From Seribacter sp963934295 (GTDB taxonomy: Bacteria > Verrucomicrobiota > Verrucomicrobiia > Opitutales > Seribacteraceae): 64,000 nt of DNA. The notes under the pieces were generated by a model. That model ran no database searches. It was not told where the DNA came from and saw only the letters and a program-made list of their open reading frames with translations. Of the stretch, positions 17,579 through 26,909 are shown piece by piece (within the stretch, counting starts at the first letter, position 1; each line of letters starts with the position of its first letter). Location: positions 65,457 through 129,456 of the forward strand of contig CAWVXY010000004.1 of the NCBI GenBank assembly GCA_963934295.1, in the 5' to 3' direction. A program made the translations under genes and the position numbers.

Positions 17579-17984
17579 TTTGATTCCTTATTTGTTATAA
17601 TTGTTTTGTAGTTAAAATCTAGATGTCTAAATAAAATGTACATCCAATGCACGAATACTGATCTCTTTTAGTACAAAGACAATCTAATTTAAGTCATTGT
17701 GAACAACTAAAAACAAGCCTAATATTCTGAACTGATAATCTTTGTTTACAAAAGCTTAGGGTAATCCCAAAGGAAACACCCCAAACCATCATGAGCAAAT
17801 AACTCACTCAACATAAAAAAGCGGAAACATAGGAATTCAGTCTCAGTCTTTAATCGACCTATATAATTAATTCGATTCGAGACTAATTAATTTAAAAAAT
17901 ACAGTTCATGCATGGTTTTTCTGAACGATAAAATCTTTTACTTCAAGCAATCAAAATTAATATATATTGTTTTTACAAATTCCT
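17579..17984. other. Intergenic region upstream of SWIB gene
   Basis: This is an AT-rich ~400-base stretch with no supported gene. It must carry the SWIB promoter and the end of the 18-28 kb operon. An inverted repeat ATTAATT ... AATTAAT with a 12-base spacer is visible near 17867-17892. No clear terminator for the long operon was found here. Confidence 0.4.
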
Positions 17985-18467
17985 TTACCTGGGCCGGTTA
18001 AGTTGAAATTTAGATAAAACCTTCCGCCAGTTCGCATATACATAGTAAGTCGTGCTCTTTCCTTCTCTGATCAGTTTCGCTTCCGAGCAAGTATAACAGA
18101 TCATCAAATATTTTTTTGCTCCTTCTGAGTTCCACATAATCGCATAGTCGGGATGAAATGGTCCGCAATCCTTTGGTGGCTCACTGGATCCGGGCATGTG
18201 AAAACAACTCTCGTCCAAAAGCAAGTTCATTAAATCACCATGGCTTTCTCCGCTTGCCTTGACCTTAGGGTGGTAAAACCAATGACCATCAATTTCCAAG
18301 ACATCTTTCCTATTCTTTTCCTTCTCAAAATATGAATTTTCGCGAATAGGATGTGGTAAACCCTCATACACAAAAAGTTCGTCGGTCTTTTGGAGGGATC
18401 GGAAAACCGATTCCTGACAACTTGTAAAAAAAGAAAGAATTAAGACAGGCAGAATTAAAACTTTCAT
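17985..18467 (-). CDS. Predicted lipoprotein with paired cysteines, unknown function
   Basis: This 160-residue protein has a lipoprotein signal with lipobox FFTSC (Cys17). The mature part contains several cysteines, including CFHM, DCGPFH and a CYTC pair, so disulfides or metal/thiol chemistry are possible. No family is recognised. It starts 22 bases after the DUF1080 gene ends and is the last gene of the seven-gene minus-strand operon beginning at 27938. Confidence 0.65.
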   Translation of the reverse strand: MKVLILPVLILSFFTSCQESVFRSLQKTDELFVYEGLPHPIRENSYFEKEKNRKDVLEIDGHWFYHPKVKASGESHGDLMNLLLDESCFHMPGSSEPPKDCGPFHPDYAIMWNSEGAKKYLMICYTCSEAKLIREGKSTTYYVYANWRKVLSKFQLNRPR

Positions 18468-18489
18468 ATGCTTCTGAGAAACTGGCTTT

Positions 18490-19122
18490 CTAGTTCAAAG
18501 GCGTGACATTAATGTTTCGAAACCAAACGGGTTGCCCATGATATTGTAGTCCAAGATGACCAGTTCGTGGAAGGTCCTTTAATGCAGTCTTAAACTTATT
18601 TCTGGAACCGTCTGGGTTTTTATTGGGTTCTTTCCAGTCATCAATTTTAATATCAATTACTTTTTTCCCATTCACTTTTGCCATAACACTGGGTCCCTTG
18701 CATGTCAGCTCCATTTTATTCCATTCCCCATCGGGTTTACCAGCGGCAACAATTGGTTCTTTTGCATCGTAAAGAGATCCAACAATGTGTTTCCCACTGT
18801 ATAAACCGGGAGATGCAATCTGAATTTCAAATCCACCCTGTACCGCGTTCTTAGGATCTGTGCGGAAAAACAATCCACTGTTCGCTTTTTCCGAAGTCTT
18901 ATATTCCAGGGAAATGGTAAAGTCGCTAAATTTACCCTTTGACCAAATTATCCCACCCGGTGTTTCGGAGGGAGTAAGCATCCCATTTTTAAGAGTCCAA
19001 TTTTTATTCAGACTAATCTGCTTGGGAGATAATAAATTAATTGCTTTGCCACCGAAAAGTGAAAAACTAGATAAACCTAAAAATAGAATGATAGGTAAAA
19101 AGAGTAATTTTTGTTTTTTCAT
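18490..19122 (-). CDS. DUF1080 (3-keto-glycoside hydrolase-like) protein
   Basis: This 210-residue exported protein has a signal peptide at residues 1-25 and a single DUF1080 jelly-roll domain. Diagnostic pieces are NWTLKNGML, FTISLEYKTSEKANSGLFFR, a GFEIQI strand, EWNKMELTCKG, and the closing GHLGLQYHG and VWFRNINV strands. Some DUF1080 members are known to hydrolyse 3-keto-glycosides made by prior sugar oxidation; others are probably lectin-like. Its operon also encodes a large heme dehydrogenase, so an oxidative glycoside-cleaving role is plausible but inferred. It sits 74 bases downstream of the alpha/beta hydrolase gene. Confidence 0.88.
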   Translation of the reverse strand: MKKQKLLFLPIILFLGLSSFSLFGGKAINLLSPKQISLNKNWTLKNGMLTPSETPGGIIWSKGKFSDFTISLEYKTSEKANSGLFFRTDPKNAVQGGFEIQIASPGLYSGKHIVGSLYDAKEPIVAAGKPDGEWNKMELTCKGPSVMAKVNGKKVIDIKIDDWKEPNKNPDGSRNKFKTALKDLPRTGHLGLQYHGQPVWFRNINVTPLN

Positions 19123-19196
19123 AAGTATTTTATTAAATGTATAATCTAGTTAATTGTCTATAAACATATCAAAATCTATCCAAAATCATATTCCTC

Positions 19197-19967
19197 TTAT
19201 TTAGTCGAATGCTGAATTATAAATTCAATCAATTCCTTTGATTTAAAAAAATCGTCGCCCACTTGGTGCCCCTTTCCCGGCACAACCTTTACTTCAGCTT
19301 CTCCGCCTAACTTCGTATATCGATTGATGACAATCTCAGTATTCTCTGCAAGTGGAACGATCCGATCGGAATCACCATGTACCATAAACAAAGGCACTTT
19401 TGCTTGAGCTAACCCTTCTAGTTGATGGATCGGGTTATGAGGATCAACCGATTTTAAAAAGGTATCTTGATCCATTTCAAAATCGGCTAAAGTGGAGCTT
19501 AAATTTCGGATCATCGGCCAACTCCTCAAATTCAGTACCGGATAAATTCCTGCAAAGGCTTTTACCTTTTTTGGATTCTTGACTGCCCAACTTAGCATCA
19601 TAAGCCCACCTCGGCTTTGTCCAAGCAATATGGGTTTCTTTGAATATCCACGATCGACCATTTCATTATAGAATTTTGTAAAGCGGTCTACGCTTTTGGG
19701 CGACCCGCGAACTTCTCCCTGGTCACAACCGGCAAAACTAATTCCCTTTTCAAGAAGTTTATCGATATACCAGCCGTGCGACGGATCGGGGTGACGAGGT
19801 AAAGTGGGGGCATACCACACCCAGGGTTTATTTTGTCTGCTAGAATTAGCATCCAGTACGAAACATTTTGAGGAACCAACCAAAAATTCCACTGGCTCAT
19901 ATTCAAGGCGATGCCCATATGTAAGGAAAGAGGAAAAAGAAAAAACGAGTAAGCAAATGAATTTCAT
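19197..19967 (-). CDS. Exported alpha/beta hydrolase (prolyl-oligopeptidase-like S9 fold)
   Basis: This 256-residue protein has a short signal peptide and an alpha/beta-hydrolase core. The nucleophile elbow is GQSRGG, the acid is probably in MVHGDSDRIVPL, and the histidine is in GKGHQVGDDFF. A WYAPTLPRHPDPSHGW segment near residue 50 forms the oxyanion-side loop. It may be an esterase or peptidase; the substrate cannot be read from sequence. It is the fifth gene of the 27938-17985 operon and starts 12 bases after the PhoD gene stops, so it probably works on the same material. Confidence 0.8.
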   Translation of the reverse strand: MKFICLLVFSFSSFLTYGHRLEYEPVEFLVGSSKCFVLDANSSRQNKPWVWYAPTLPRHPDPSHGWYIDKLLEKGISFAGCDQGEVRGSPKSVDRFTKFYNEMVDRGYSKKPILLGQSRGGLMMLSWAVKNPKKVKAFAGIYPVLNLRSWPMIRNLSSTLADFEMDQDTFLKSVDPHNPIHQLEGLAQAKVPLFMVHGDSDRIVPLAENTEIVINRYTKLGGEAEVKVVPGKGHQVGDDFFKSKELIEFIIQHSTK

Positions 19968-19979
19968 TATTTAACCCTC

Positions 19980-22568
19980 TTAATTTTGAATCTTTTGATT
20001 CTTAAAGCTTTTCCAGTTTCCAGGCTCCCCCACTTCAACTCGATAACTACCCATCTCAAAAACTTTAGGACGGAATGTACCCTTTGTCACTCGCCGAGCA
20101 TAAACCAATTCACCAGATGGTTCTTTCCTAACACGAACAATAAAACTCTTCTTCTTTATTTTGACGGGAGCCAAAAAACCGAGCGGTTTCCGATTATATT
20201 GCTGGTCTACGGAAACCGTAACTGGCCATCCATTATGCGTTTCATAACTGGCAATATCTGAGGTCATATTCTCATAAATCGGCCAGCTTTCCATGGTAAT
20301 TTCCTGTTCATCTTTATGAAATTTTACAATTCCATATCCGGATGCCGAATTATTTAATTTTTCAAGCATAGTCGATGGCTGACCCTTAATCTTTTCAGGG
20401 TACTGTTTGTCAATTCGATTCGCCGCTGCCCAGACATTTATCTTGTTATGAAAGCCGTCCAAAAATTCACCGGTAAAATTGGGCGAGCCCGGCCGACGAT
20501 TTTCCCCCGCTTCCTTCGGTGCCCACAAGCGGGGATATCCGTTACAGATTCCGGCACCAGCAAAAGAAAACCCAGCATCATTCCATTCATCCACCCCATG
20601 ATGAACCACGGTGGCAAGATGTTGGTCACCATGAATCATAACCGCATGTGCTTTTCTTGCCAATTCGATCGCCCGATTACGACCGGACTGAGGCCAACCA
20701 TTGGAGTCCAGATCCGCAATCAATATATTGCTGTCCTTTCCACCCCCGTGATGGGTGGCCACAGCACAGAATGGAGACTGGGAAAGAATCGCTTTCATCG
20801 ATGCATCTCGATAATCACCAGCCCACTCTTCAAGAAATTGTTCCTGCCTCGTACCCAATAAGTGCAGCCCTGGTTTATCTAAGACCTTGGGATCCAGGTT
20901 CGGATCTCGAACATGGTCCACCCTACCCTTATGAGTCTTTTTATCAACTGCTTGAACCGGTCCGGATTTAAATTTCCGATCTTCCAAAACAGCCATACTG
21001 ATTCCACCATAATTAAAATCAGTGTAGTAAACTCCAATATTCTGAAGGACAGGAGTCGGGTCATAAGGATCGGGCAAATTAGAAACTTGGGTCCGTTCCA
21101 CCATCCTTACCCATTCTGGATGCATAGCGTATCCACCGTCGCTTCCCTTATTTCCCCCTTCGGGCACTGGCCCTCCTCCCAATCCCCAAATATTCCCATG
21201 ATATACATCATGATCATCAGGAATCACGATGGATGGCCGGTCCTTCATCGCATCCCGAAAGCTCCACCCAAAGATCCAGTATTTCGGAAGGTAATTTAAA
21301 GAAGCTCTTGCTACATCTTCGATCTTGGATGCACGAACAATCCCATACCCTCCATTACTCTCATAAAGTTGATCACCGGCAAAAAATAAAACATCCGGGT
21401 TTTGGGCCAAAATATTTTGCTGTAAATATTGATTGGGAAATGCTCCGTCTTTCATACAGGACAATGCAGCTAATTTGATAGTCTTTTTATTTTTCGGATC
21501 TTTACGGATCGTTCCTTTCCATTCTCCCATTTCATTTCCATCTTTCAAAACCACTCTGAAAGAAACTGGCTGTTGATCGTTCCAGTTTTCGATTCGAAAA
21601 TGAGCCGTACTTGCATATTCATGAATCGCAGAACTCTGCACCCTTTTCCACTTACCCTCTTTCCAAAACTCGAGGTGTACTTTTTCTCTGTTCATTCTAC
21701 CCATGGGGGAAACTTGTGCCGTCATTTTCATGACGCCTCGATGCAGCGTATATTGAGTCCAAAGAATAGGTCCAAAAGTTTGATCCAGATTCTGCGTCAC
21801 TTTATTTCCTGAGATTTGCCAATCCTGAAAAGTAACATCTGCTTGAAATTCCTTGCTGTCAGCAGGAATGGCAGGGGCATGATTCTTTTGTGCATAATCT
21901 GCAAACAAGGAGAGATTGCCGAGGAATCCTTTTTTCATTCGCACCGATTTATTAATAAACAGGAGAACCGAACTTTTATCCTCATTGCTGCGCTTGCTGG
22001 CTTCTAGGATAAAATCAAAATTATTCCCTTTGTGTTCTACTTTAAGAGTTAATCGAAGATCCTCCAAAGCTGACTTTGGCAAGTTGGTTTTACTTTCAAT
22101 TCCCGGTCCAAAAAGTTTACCTTCAGAAGTTACACCAGCCATATAGCCTGAACTTCCAAACAAATTGGACCGGTATTCTTCGGGCATCGCTCCGACAATT
22201 CCAAATTTAAATCCGGCCCGCTTAATTTTATTGGAATTTATTTTCTCAAAACTTAAAAGAACAGATTGCGAAAAACTACCTTCCTCAGCTTTGAGTTGAT
22301 GTGTTAGCAGATGAATATCGTGGGTTTTCCCACCCTTGCTAATCATTACTTCCATTCTCCCATTCTTTAATTGCCAATCCATCTGTGGATTAGGCCAAAA
22401 CTCCTTACCTACAAATGGACGGGTGATATCATTACGAAGTGCAGATTTGTAACTGGCCCCTATCAGCAAAGGAGTACTCATTTGCATAATCAAAAACCAA
22501 GCAGCGCAGGACAAGAAAAGCCTTGGGGGCATTACATTTAGAAATGAGTTATTTATAACTTTTATCAT
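19980..22568 (-). CDS. PhoD-like phosphatase/phosphodiesterase with N-terminal extension
   Basis: This 862-residue exported protein has an N-terminal region of about 370 residues, apparently beta-rich, followed by a PhoD-like metallophosphatase domain. Visible metal motifs are SCMKDG, FAGDQLYE (from about residue 397), IPDDHDVYHG (around 450) and HGDQH (around 647), then SFAGAGICNGYPR. PhoD enzymes are secreted Ca/Fe-dependent phosphomonoesterases or phosphodiesterases, and some act on teichoic acids. A start at the internal MPPRLF (residue 13) is possible. It lies 80 bases downstream of the glycerophosphodiesterase gene, which supports a shared phosphodiester substrate. Confidence 0.85.
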   Translation of the reverse strand: MIKVINNSFLNVMPPRLFLSCAAWFLIMQMSTPLLIGASYKSALRNDITRPFVGKEFWPNPQMDWQLKNGRMEVMISKGGKTHDIHLLTHQLKAEEGSFSQSVLLSFEKINSNKIKRAGFKFGIVGAMPEEYRSNLFGSSGYMAGVTSEGKLFGPGIESKTNLPKSALEDLRLTLKVEHKGNNFDFILEASKRSNEDKSSVLLFINKSVRMKKGFLGNLSLFADYAQKNHAPAIPADSKEFQADVTFQDWQISGNKVTQNLDQTFGPILWTQYTLHRGVMKMTAQVSPMGRMNREKVHLEFWKEGKWKRVQSSAIHEYASTAHFRIENWNDQQPVSFRVVLKDGNEMGEWKGTIRKDPKNKKTIKLAALSCMKDGAFPNQYLQQNILAQNPDVLFFAGDQLYESNGGYGIVRASKIEDVARASLNYLPKYWIFGWSFRDAMKDRPSIVIPDDHDVYHGNIWGLGGGPVPEGGNKGSDGGYAMHPEWVRMVERTQVSNLPDPYDPTPVLQNIGVYYTDFNYGGISMAVLEDRKFKSGPVQAVDKKTHKGRVDHVRDPNLDPKVLDKPGLHLLGTRQEQFLEEWAGDYRDASMKAILSQSPFCAVATHHGGGKDSNILIADLDSNGWPQSGRNRAIELARKAHAVMIHGDQHLATVVHHGVDEWNDAGFSFAGAGICNGYPRLWAPKEAGENRRPGSPNFTGEFLDGFHNKINVWAAANRIDKQYPEKIKGQPSTMLEKLNNSASGYGIVKFHKDEQEITMESWPIYENMTSDIASYETHNGWPVTVSVDQQYNRKPLGFLAPVKIKKKSFIVRVRKEPSGELVYARRVTKGTFRPKVFEMGSYRVEVGEPGNWKSFKNQKIQN

Positions 22569-22648
22569 AATTCCATCTATTCAAATCGAATTAGTTTTAA
22601 TACCAATCAAGAAATGCAAAGATTGGTGAATTAAAATCTGTGCTAGGG

Positions 22649-23446
22649 TTAATTCTTAAAGCCTAAACCAATAAGTTTAGGGCGATCCGTGGTAATTGAA
22701 TCAATTCCCCTCTTCGCTAAGTTTTCTGCAGTCTTAGAATCATTGATCGTCCATGCATGCCATTCAAAGCCAGCATTGATAACCGATTTTGAGAATTCAG
22801 GGGGAATTGTATGTTGAGAATCCAGTCCATCAGCTTTGCAACCTTGCAAAGTGGTAATGACTTGATCCACGGAAGGTTTCCATGTTCCATTTTTTTTCTT
22901 GAAGCCAGTGAGCCAGTAAGCCTTGTAGCCAGGCATTGCTTCTTTAAATACTTTTATTACTTCCTTGTTGAAGCAAATCAACCGCACCTGATCCATTTTC
23001 AAATCTGACTTCTGAATTTCTTTGATCAGAAATGGTATGATCTCAGGTCCACATTTCACCTCCACGAATATTTTTTTCCCTTTTGGAATAGTGGCAAAAA
23101 CTTCTGAGATCGTAGGGATCTTGGTTCCTTTAAATTTTGTGTGCTTCCATGCTCCAACATCCAAGGCACGAAGTTCCTCAAGGGTGGATTTCGAGACAAT
23201 CAAATTTTTGTCGGCCAGTCGCTTCGTGGATGCATCGTGAATGCAGACAATTTGACCGTCTTTCGTTAAAAGAAAATCTCCCTCAATCGCATCTGCTCCC
23301 TGCTCCCACGCTAAGCGAAAAGCGGGCAATGTATTTTCAGGAGCCTCAAAAGAGGAACCACGATGGGCCACAATCAGTGGTTCACCTAAAACTACATGAC
23401 CTGCAAATAAAGCAAGGAATAAAAAAATGCCTCTACCTAAAACCAT
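22649..23446 (-). CDS. Glycerophosphodiester phosphodiesterase
   Basis: This 265-residue exported protein has a signal peptide (residues 1-21) and a GDPD TIM barrel. The catalytic pattern is complete: His28-Arg29 in VAHRG, Glu55 and Asp57 in EGD, and His70 in CIHDAS. ENTLPAF and the late GIDSITTDRP are also typical. It releases glycerol 3-phosphate from glycerophosphodiesters, such as deacylated phospholipids or teichoic-acid-like polymers. The signal peptide places it in the periplasm, like E. coli GlpQ rather than cytoplasmic UgpQ. It starts 2 bases after the heme dehydrogenase gene ends and is followed by the PhoD gene. Confidence 0.93.
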   Translation of the reverse strand: MVLGRGIFLFLALFAGHVVLGEPLIVAHRGSSFEAPENTLPAFRLAWEQGADAIEGDFLLTKDGQIVCIHDASTKRLADKNLIVSKSTLEELRALDVGAWKHTKFKGTKIPTISEVFATIPKGKKIFVEVKCGPEIIPFLIKEIQKSDLKMDQVRLICFNKEVIKVFKEAMPGYKAYWLTGFKKKNGTWKPSVDQVITTLQGCKADGLDSQHTIPPEFSKSVINAGFEWHAWTINDSKTAENLAKRGIDSITTDRPKLIGLGFKN

Positions 23447-23448
23447 TT

Positions 23449-26400
23449 CTATAAAGTATTAATAAACCTTAGATCCTCAGACAGCACTTCGAGGGCAAAA
23501 TGACCTTTTGTACCTCGACCATTCACCACGACGAGCAGGTTCTGTTTTCCTGCTTTCGTGAAGTCAATGAAGAGGTCGGCTTGATTACCCTCTGCGGGAA
23601 TTTCAACTTCCTTGCCTCCAAGAAAAAGATTCAAGTCACCTAAATTTCCTTTAAACCGAACCTTATGATTTCCTTTTTTAACTACATCAACTTGCGTGCG
23701 TAAAACTTGGTATTTATCTCCTCTCCGATTAAGAGCCACCGGTACTTCTTCAAACGGAATTCCTCCGCCTACCATGGCATAGAATGGTTTCCATTCATAC
23801 CCGTCAAATTCCTGTGTAAACATTTTCGCACCATAATGATGGATGGTTCCTGGATTCGGAGAATTGACAGGTAACACATCCCATTTGCGGGCAAAACGCT
23901 GGGTAGTGGTTTTGAACTTTCCTTCTTTTCCTAGCTCCACCATGAATCGTACTAGATCAACAAACTCATCCTCCCGCAATTGAGTGGTCAGCCCAACTGG
24001 CATCAGGGAAACTGGAGAAATAATTTGGCTACCAATATCGGCTTTTGCGACGCGGTTGTGCTTCCCGGTAAGATCGCGAATAACCACCTCCGTGTCTGTC
24101 TCACTCAGAATACCCCCAGCGTAAGAATCTCCATTTTTAAGGGTGATCAGGTTGGTGTGATAGCCTTCCTTAATTTTCTTACTCGGTTCAATGAGTGACT
24201 CGATCAGGTAATCAACCGGTGCACTTGCACCAATCGAAACTAAGTTCGGACCGATCACACCACCCACTTCTCCAATCGCATGACAGGCAACACACTGCAA
24301 ATTTTCACGTCGATACACGCTCTCTCCCTTCGCTGCATTTCCCTTCGAATTGACCCGGTCGATCATCGCAATCATTTCCTCTTTCGTAAGGCTCATTTTC
24401 ATAGGCTTCAAACCCCCGGATTTTTGCAATGCTTCGATAAGAGCCTGCGGTCGTGTAGGTGCACTCTCCGCCAACTGCATTCCTTTTAATGCCACATCTT
24501 CGGGTAGTTCGCTATTCTCAAGTTCTTTAGTCAATGCCTGGGTGGCTCCTTTGTTGGAAATAAATGCAGCTATTAAATCATTGGGTTCCTGCCCTTTCGG
24601 GAGATTTCTCAATAGATTTGCAGCCCGGCGGGCTGCCAATATTGGCTGAATCTTCATCTGCCCTTTAATCAATATTGATTTGAGGGGATAAGAAACCTTT
24701 GGGTTTTGAATTTGCTCATCAAAAAATTTGCGTGTCTTTTCTCCACTCATTGCGATTAAAGAATTGATTGACGCATTTTTTCTCACCTGCTTGGAATCGG
24801 TCTGTTTCAATATGACTTCCAAGTTAGTGCGAGCAGACTCTAGCTTCCACAAACCTGCCAATTCAACCGCAGTGCTCCACACCGTATCATTCTCGCTTTG
24901 CAAAAACTTCAACACTGCATCCAAACTTCCAGATGGATTAATCTTTCGAATCTTCTTAGCCGTAAGCATAGCATTCAAATAAGCATGCTGTTGACTTACA
25001 GAATCCGTTTGCAGAGAAAGACCCAGTAATTTTTGCAAGTGAGCAGGAGTACCTTTATCAGCAATCCAATTGGCAACTTCCCAAACCTTTTTATCTTCCT
25101 TCATCTTACCCTTTGAAATGGAGTCTAGGATTTGATCAGCACCCAGAGGCTCTCCGATTGCTGAAGACGCAAAGAGAAGTTGCGAAAGACTATCAAATGG
25201 ATTCTTCCCTTTTGTTTTCATCTCATTCACCCAGCGGTCTCGATGCTCCCTGCATATAGACCAAACAGCAAAATCAAGAAAGTCATCAACCTCCACTCCC
25301 TCGAGAGCACGCAAAGCAATAGCAACGGTTTTGGGGTCATCCAATTGAGCCAACAAACTCACCGCCCATAGACGAACATGAGGAGATGGGTCCGAAACAG
25401 CTTCTTCAGCAATGGATAGAATATTTTTATATTTCTTATTGGATGCATCATAGTAAATAGCACGCAGACCGGCTGCCCTTGCATTATGTGATTTCGACTT
25501 GGTCAATTGTCTAGCCCACCCAATATCCAATCGATTTAAGGCCTGAGTGGCCCAGACTTTGCGTAATATATGAAGATCAGACATCGGGCGGACAAAAGAA
25601 TTTAATGCTGAAAGCATTATATTTGGATCACGAGTTCGTAATTCAGCCGTGGCCAACTCCCTGACAATATTCTCTTCGGAAAAAAGTAAGGCTTCTGCTA
25701 AAGCTTTGGAGTCCATTTCGGCAGGCTTGGTAAAGGGTGCCGGAGGATTTTCCGGAAAACTGATCCGCCAGATTCGTCCATGCTTATGATCACGCCTAGG
25801 GTCACGAAAATCCACTTCCCCATGCTGGATAATAGGGTTGTATAAATCAGCCACATAGATTGCTCCGTCGGGTCCCATTTTAACATCGATGGGACGAAAA
25901 GCTCCATGCTTGGATGCTAGTAATTCCTTATATTCTCTCGATTCGAAAGCACTTCCTTTGTCGCTCAAACGATAAGTTTTAATGCGATGACCACGAAAAT
26001 CTGGCGATGCCAAGGCACCGCGCCAATGTTCAGGAATATGACTACCCGATAGGACTTCAAGCCCACATAGCTTGGGCTGTCCGGGGTTCAGTCCCTGCAC
26101 TCTGCGTGGAGCACCAGGAGAAGCCACAAAAACAGATCGTGGATAAACAAAGTTGATTCCCTGACCGCCAGCGCCATCGGTCATGAAGCTTTGGCCCCAT
26201 TCATCAAATGCATGCCCCCATGGGTTAACCAAACCCTTCATGAACACTTCCGTCCGCTTGGTCTCTGGACGATAATGCCACATTCCACCTCCGAGTAGTC
26301 TGCGTATCCCATAAGGGGTATCCAAATGGGTATGAATATAAATCGACTGATTGAGCCACATCATTCCCTCAGGGCCCCATCTAAAGGTATGTACGATATG

Positions 26401-26886
26401 ATGCGTGTCTTCGGTGCCAAACCCAGAAAGAACAACCTCCCTCTGATCCGCTTTTCCATCACCATTGGTGTCTTTTAGAAACAAAACATCATTACTGTTG
26501 GCCACATAAACTCCACCATCCCCAGGAAGTACACCGGTAGGGATATGAAGGTCATCTGCAAAAACTGTATGCTTATCCGCAACTCCGTCCCCATTGGTAT
26601 CTTCCAGTATAACCAATTGGTCGGACTCTTCCTCCCCTGGTTTAATATGAGGATAAAGCGGACTTCCTACGACCCATAACCGGCCCATTGAATCCCAATT
26701 CATATGGATCGGGTTACGCACCACCGGCTCACTGGCAAAAAGGTTTATCTTCGCCCCTTTCGGTAAAACAAATGAATCTAACTGAGCCTGAATCGAAGTA
26801 TCAGGAATTTTGGTCAGACCCCGTTGGCCAAAGGTGAGGGTATAAAGTGTGAAAAAGAGAAAAAGGGAAAAGGTGGTAATTTTCAT
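23449..26886 (-). CDS. PVC-type membrane-bound dehydrogenase with HEAT repeats and heme c domain
   Basis: This 1145-residue exported protein begins with a signal peptide, then the Pirellula/Verrucomicrobia dehydrogenase N-terminus (TIGR02604-like): LPKGAKINLFASEP, MNWDSMGRLWV, DTNGDGVAD, WGHAFDEWGQ and DGAIYVADLYNP. A HEAT-like helical region spans roughly residues 380-830. One heme c motif, CVACH, starts at Cys865 and is followed by GVIGPNLVSIG and GYHTNLITLKNG of the CxxCH domain. The last ~130 residues form a beta-rich C-terminal module. It is probably an extracytoplasmic sugar or alcohol dehydrogenase; substrate unknown. It is the second gene of the seven-gene operon. Confidence 0.9.
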   Translation of the reverse strand: MKITTFSLFLFFTLYTLTFGQRGLTKIPDTSIQAQLDSFVLPKGAKINLFASEPVVRNPIHMNWDSMGRLWVVGSPLYPHIKPGEEESDQLVILEDTNGDGVADKHTVFADDLHIPTGVLPGDGGVYVANSNDVLFLKDTNGDGKADQREVVLSGFGTEDTHHIVHTFRWGPEGMMWLNQSIYIHTHLDTPYGIRRLLGGGMWHYRPETKRTEVFMKGLVNPWGHAFDEWGQSFMTDGAGGQGINFVYPRSVFVASPGAPRRVQGLNPGQPKLCGLEVLSGSHIPEHWRGALASPDFRGHRIKTYRLSDKGSAFESREYKELLASKHGAFRPIDVKMGPDGAIYVADLYNPIIQHGEVDFRDPRRDHKHGRIWRISFPENPPAPFTKPAEMDSKALAEALLFSEENIVRELATAELRTRDPNIMLSALNSFVRPMSDLHILRKVWATQALNRLDIGWARQLTKSKSHNARAAGLRAIYYDASNKKYKNILSIAEEAVSDPSPHVRLWAVSLLAQLDDPKTVAIALRALEGVEVDDFLDFAVWSICREHRDRWVNEMKTKGKNPFDSLSQLLFASSAIGEPLGADQILDSISKGKMKEDKKVWEVANWIADKGTPAHLQKLLGLSLQTDSVSQQHAYLNAMLTAKKIRKINPSGSLDAVLKFLQSENDTVWSTAVELAGLWKLESARTNLEVILKQTDSKQVRKNASINSLIAMSGEKTRKFFDEQIQNPKVSYPLKSILIKGQMKIQPILAARRAANLLRNLPKGQEPNDLIAAFISNKGATQALTKELENSELPEDVALKGMQLAESAPTRPQALIEALQKSGGLKPMKMSLTKEEMIAMIDRVNSKGNAAKGESVYRRENLQCVACHAIGEVGGVIGPNLVSIGASAPVDYLIESLIEPSKKIKEGYHTNLITLKNGDSYAGGILSETDTEVVIRDLTGKHNRVAKADIGSQIISPVSLMPVGLTTQLREDEFVDLVRFMVELGKEGKFKTTTQRFARKWDVLPVNSPNPGTIHHYGAKMFTQEFDGYEWKPFYAMVGGGIPFEEVPVALNRRGDKYQVLRTQVDVVKKGNHKVRFKGNLGDLNLFLGGKEVEIPAEGNQADLFIDFTKAGKQNLLVVVNGRGTKGHFALEVLSEDLRFINTL

Positions 26887-26909
26887 GAATTAAAATAGTG
26901 GTAATTAAA